In this document: piece by piece, positions 5,801 to 7,369 of the stretch
Layout of the letters: each line of letters begins with the position of its first letter
Numbering within the stretch: position 1 is the first letter of the stretch
Origin: CAKSQF01 sp051867925
GTDB taxonomy: Bacteria > Bacillota > Clostridia > Oscillospirales > CAG-272
Assembly: GCA_051867925.1 (NCBI GenBank)
Contig: JBJDZI010000106.1
Span: 1 to 7,369, forward strand
DNA length: 7,369 nucleotides
Reading direction: 5' to 3'
Made by a program: the position numbers and the translations under genes
The notes under the pieces: generated by a model
What the model was told of the DNA's origin: nothing
Databases searched by the model: none
The model's input: only the letters and a program-made list of their open reading frames with translations

Positions 5801-7037
5801 CGAATGGGGAACTGTGATCGGCAATGCGCAGGCTTCCGGCGGCAAAGCGGTCAAACTCAACTGCAACGCCATGGGTGCCTATACCGACATTCCGTTGGAT
5901 CTGTCGGCGGGCAGTCACAGCATTACCCTGCAATTTGTGAAAACCTCCGCCGCGCCCATCGTGGTGCTGATCCCCAACGGAGAAGGAGACGGCGTGATCG
6001 TCGATCTCTATTCCGCCGATCAGACTGTTGCGGCTGTCACGCTGAAGATGGAAGCTACGGGGCAGAATGATTTCATCCGCGTGCTGGTGATCAGCCGCAA
6101 GAATGCCTCTACCGGGTACACCGTCCTGCTGGATGGCTACACCCGCGCGAGCCAAACGGCACTTGCCGCCCGCCAGTTCGGCGTCACGCTGAACGTGGGG
6201 GCAAAGCAGGATCTGTCTTCGCTCTTTACCACCGACGGATCGCTGTCCTTCCTGAAGCAGGGTGAGAGTGCCTTCGACGTGCTGATCCTCACCGACGGCG
6301 TTGCTGTTGCCAATCGCGCCGGAACTGCCATCGTCACCGCCTTTGATCCCACTACGGGAGAGCAGGCAGACTTGGTGATCACCGTCGTGGCGGCGAACAC
6401 CGCAGATGCGGTGCTGAAAGTGATCGAAGCGGTCAACAGCGGCGATGCTGAGCGTGCCAAAGCATTGTACGAGGGGCTTTCGGAGAGCGAAAAGGCGCAG
6501 GTCACCAATTTCCCGCTCCTGCAAGAGAAGACGGATGTGCCTGACACCCCCGTCGATCAGCCCAAAGACGTGTACTATCTGGAGGATATGGACTACACCG
6601 TCAACGACGGCTCCACCGTCAAGAAGGGTACCTGCCCCAGCGGCAGCCACAAACTGCAGTTTACCGAGGAGGGCAAGTTGTACGAGCACGGTCTGGGCTT
6701 TGAGCCGACTACCGGAGAACCGGGCGTCCTCTACGTGCGGATTCCCGAAAACGCCGCTCGCTTTTGCGTGACCGTGGGACTGGACAGCGAAATGTCCAAG
6801 CCGCAATACGATTATGATCAGAAAAACACCGTTCGCATCTGGGTGGACGGCAAACTGATGGGCGAGACCGAAGCCATCCGCAAGAATATGCAAAACGGAG
6901 AGTGGGTAGACAATACCTTCTCCTTTGACCTCGAACTTCCCGCAGGGGCGACCTATCTGGTCATTGAGAACAATTCCGGCGGTAACCGCACCTGCGACCA
7001 CATCCTGTATGCCGACGCCGCTTTCTACGCGGAATAA
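2829..7037 (+). CDS. Surface lipoprotein, GH36/GH27-like (clan GH-D) glycosidase with carbohydrate-binding modules and C-terminal NPCBM domain
   Basis: 1402 residues. The signal peptide has a basic start, a hydrophobic core (about 8-21) and an LMNAC lipobox, so Cys25 is probably lipidated and the protein faces outward; a Thr/Pro-rich linker follows. Residues about 56-345 look like the beta-supersandwich that precedes GH36 barrels. About 350-625 is the TIM barrel: NTNDWYYW (354-361), VMLDDLW (385-391; Asp388-Asp389 match the pair that binds galactose O4/O6 in the clan) and MMVDLTEYW (463-471; Asp466 is the probable nucleophile). A beta domain spans about 640-770. Then come two beta-sandwich modules resembling CBM6/35 (about 832-977 and 983-1108), an Ig-like domain (1109-1190), a short helical module (1191-1233) and an NPCBM/CBM51-like domain (1246-1402). 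Likely substrates are alpha-galactosides or N-acetylgalactosaminides of host or plant glycans. Odd: Met464 stands where the clan has Lys, and no typical acid/base loop is seen. Family placement is from motifs only. Confidence 0.8.
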   Translation: MNKRHRFIAMGMAFLFAALPLMNACKTAGGEGDGTTTVTATEKPSPDHDPLPADGQTFSMENDALSMTVAYKDGSVSLVSLYNKAAGREYLENGAGTLFSYTFGVYQSGDAVDPVTVRSDSGNWEFISSEERDIVMNRTVTRQVKVGRTTEIVLGDRSAGLQVTMLFEVYEGVAGMRYQTLLKNLSDRKIVITESDVISLPLPDESHRLHYVSAAADSRNSNTATNSSWKSTSGKLKPNTGRNALCVYDTGDGWWLMPETNWRTQIGPDRYGDTPSVTSATYEFATTSCWISDQAVKVTTNPDSLMLTLKPDEEFEYIGVNFTVFKGDVIDGKMAAEEHFYKRFQYHDTSTIINTNDWYYWDKRTTEYFETVVIPAAKAAGIDMVMLDDLWNTDRDSITAISALGSLEEFSEMVKDEGFLLGLWYSMSGGYHNGGRDLADPVSLAEKIALVETLITEYGMNHMMVDLTEYWQNTEETDYSSPCDNVYRKNVMVQNALNMLIEKYPDFYVKPTNEVDVYPTQGNRCNGLLHVMNNGWVVGNGGLGNGMYGHSNLFGYLPLSATYGDGKVDGDIAEYYYYLFCRNVKLPHAPDSDAWTEDGIALMAMFNAWRSGERIKALTDLVKRPSYLGENWDSADQGKWIESGAAVGPYAWTYVNADKTEALLIATTGGNERQNFVADLRWLDADRIYLAADVSLNEAGYFDYAFRGAYTGKELVENGFAVSLKDERAGGKAFLFTAVESDALSVIFADEDAKTVSLTAEGNRYALAVTGQAGTVATVILGESQNGKGIVLSILIGADGKSEAVFSADDLIPAGKNGFEIAPAEGEALSGKLEFETLYADGKLTYSGGEVQMDGKPDDGNASGASGGDYRKMLFPAGAGSYVTIPVTVPEAGKYRITVMLKSNENQAKAAIGMNGKVLSDVLELSTGVTLNKMYPLSCEMELQAGTNEINVFAVEKGAKNSASTLSLRIDCIEYAPADAAADFTEAESHPEWGTVIGNAQASGGKAVKLNCNAMGAYTDIPLDLSAGSHSITLQFVKTSAAPIVVLIPNGEGDGVIVDLYSADQTVAAVTLKMEATGQNDFIRVLVISRKNASTGYTVLLDGYTRASQTALAARQFGVTLNVGAKQDLSSLFTTDGSLSFLKQGESAFDVLILTDGVAVANRAGTAIVTAFDPTTGEQADLVITVVAANTADAVLKVIEAVNSGDAERAKALYEGLSESEKAQVTNFPLLQEKTDVPDTPVDQPKDVYYLEDMDYTVNDGSTVKKGTCPSGSHKLQFTEEGKLYEHGLGFEPTTGEPGVLYVRIPENAARFCVTVGLDSEMSKPQYDYDQKNTVRIWVDGKLMGETEAIRKNMQNGEWVDNTFSFDLELPAGATYLVIENNSGGNRTCDHILYADAAFYAE
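3876..4703 (+). other. Catalytic TIM-barrel region of the lipoprotein
   Basis: Residues about 350-625. The order NTNDWYYW, LDDLW, LGLWYSM, MMVDLTEYW and KPTNEVDVY (510-518) follows successive barrel strands as in GH36. Asp466 (codon 4224-4226) fits the nucleophile position. Glu514 or Asp516 could supply the second carboxylate, but no SGGGRFD-like GH36 acid/base motif is present. Confidence 0.6.
6564..7037 (+). other. NPCBM (CBM51-like) domain of the lipoprotein
   Basis: Residues 1246-1402 follow the NPCBM pattern: YYLEDMDYTVNDG at the start, KLYEHGLGFEP (1283-1293), ARFCVTVGLDSEM (1310-1322), VRIWVDGKLMGE (1335-1346), and a closing CDHILYADAAF. Characterised CBM51 members bind galactose or blood-group A/B glycans. 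The specificity here is not shown. Confidence 0.75.
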
Positions 7038-7053
7038 GGCGAGATTCAACGAA

Positions 7054-7074
7054 TTTCCCCCACATTGCGGGAAA
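7054..7074 (+). other. Weak hairpin between the lipoprotein and the next gene
   Basis: TTTCCC (7054-7059) pairs with GGGAAA (7069-7074) around a 9-nt loop, without a T run. It is unlikely to end transcription, so the downstream gene, 67 bp away with no clear promoter of its own, is probably co-transcribed. Confidence 0.3.
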
Positions 7075-7104
7075 ATACAAAGAATAGAAAATGGAGGAAT
7101 TTTC

Positions 7105-7369
7105 ATGAAAAAACTGTTAGCGATCCTGCTTACGATCACCATGCTCCTGTCCATTGGCGTGCTGACTTCCTTTGCAGAAGAGGCAGAATCCACCACCATC
7201 CGCGTGGAGTTTGAGCAATGTACCGATACGATGCAACAGATGAAGGACGCGGGACTGCGGGTGGATACCCTGTCCCCCCAGGGAGACGGCGATTACTTCA
7301 CCGCAGACACCAAGTATCTGGGCTGCTGGGGTATCACCGCAGGCACCACCTACACCTTCAAGTTCACGG
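7105..7369 (+). CDS. Secreted protein, N-terminal part (runs off the right edge)
   Basis: 88 complete codons are visible. GGAGG at 7093-7097 lies 7 nt before the ATG. The protein opens with MKKLLAILLTITMLL, a hydrophobic core to about residue 20, and a likely signal peptidase I site after TSFA (residue 24), so it is exported without a lipid anchor. The mature start, TIRVEFEQCTD, then DYFTADTKYLGCWGITAG, has the look of the first strands of a CBM6/35-type or other beta-sandwich module, but this is a weak resemblance and no function can be assigned. Its place 67 bp after the glycosidase, same strand and probably same transcript, suggests a partner in extracellular glycan use. Confidence 0.8.
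   Translation, partial: MKKLLAILLTITMLLSIGVLTSFAEEAESTTIRVEFEQCTDTMQQMKDAGLRVDTLSPQGDGDYFTADTKYLGCWGITAGTTYTFKFT

Noticed and set aside
4710..7199. An 829-codon open frame on the minus strand, opposite the lipoprotein gene
   Set aside because: Its codons lie in exact register with the sense codons, so it is closed only by sense TTA, CTA or TCA, which this gene avoids. The product is rich in His, Gly and Val with no domain, and no Shine-Dalgarno precedes it.

Overview
The window looks like a chromosomal segment from a low-GC-clade but GC-rich Firmicute, most probably a gut or rumen member of the Clostridia (Oscillospiraceae/Ruminococcaceae type). The grounds are strong AGGAGG-type ribosome binding sites before every gene, sigma-A promoters, GC-rich codon use that avoids TTA, CTA and TCA, a lipoprotein-anchored modular glycosidase, and a lactaldehyde reductase very like FucO. 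The genus cannot be fixed from the sequence alone.

Layout. Bases 1-320 are intergenic: a strong rho-independent terminator for a plus-strand gene off the left edge, a second hairpin with an identical 16-nt core in the opposite orientation (probable fucO terminator), a perfect 31-nt palindrome, and pieces of a dispersed GCCAAGGAAG-type repeat. On the minus strand follow fucO (321-1463) and an AraC-family regulator (1812-2651), separated by 348 bp that hold the fucO promoter and a 46-bp tandem repeat of nearly three copies. The regulator is divergent from a 1402-residue lipoprotein (2829-7037) with a GH36/GH27-like (clan GH-D) domain, probable carbohydrate-binding beta-sandwich modules, an Ig-like module, a short helical module and a C-terminal NPCBM/CBM51-like domain. 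A second secreted protein begins 67 bp downstream (7105) and runs off the right edge.

How it may work together. The lipoprotein would sit on the cell surface and trim galacto-configured glycans. FucO disposes of the lactaldehyde made from fucose or rhamnose. The AraC-type regulator between them would sense a sugar. The most interesting non-coding signal is an 18-bp motif (16 of 18 identical) found once upstream of the fucO promoter and once directly upstream of the lipoprotein promoter. It is a candidate operator tying these genes into one small regulon. A second notable point is that the glycosidase keeps the clan GH-D Asp-Asp pair and the likely nucleophile Asp, but has Met where Lys is usual and lacks a recognisable acid/base loop. 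I see no CRISPR array, phage, transposase, RNA gene or defence system.
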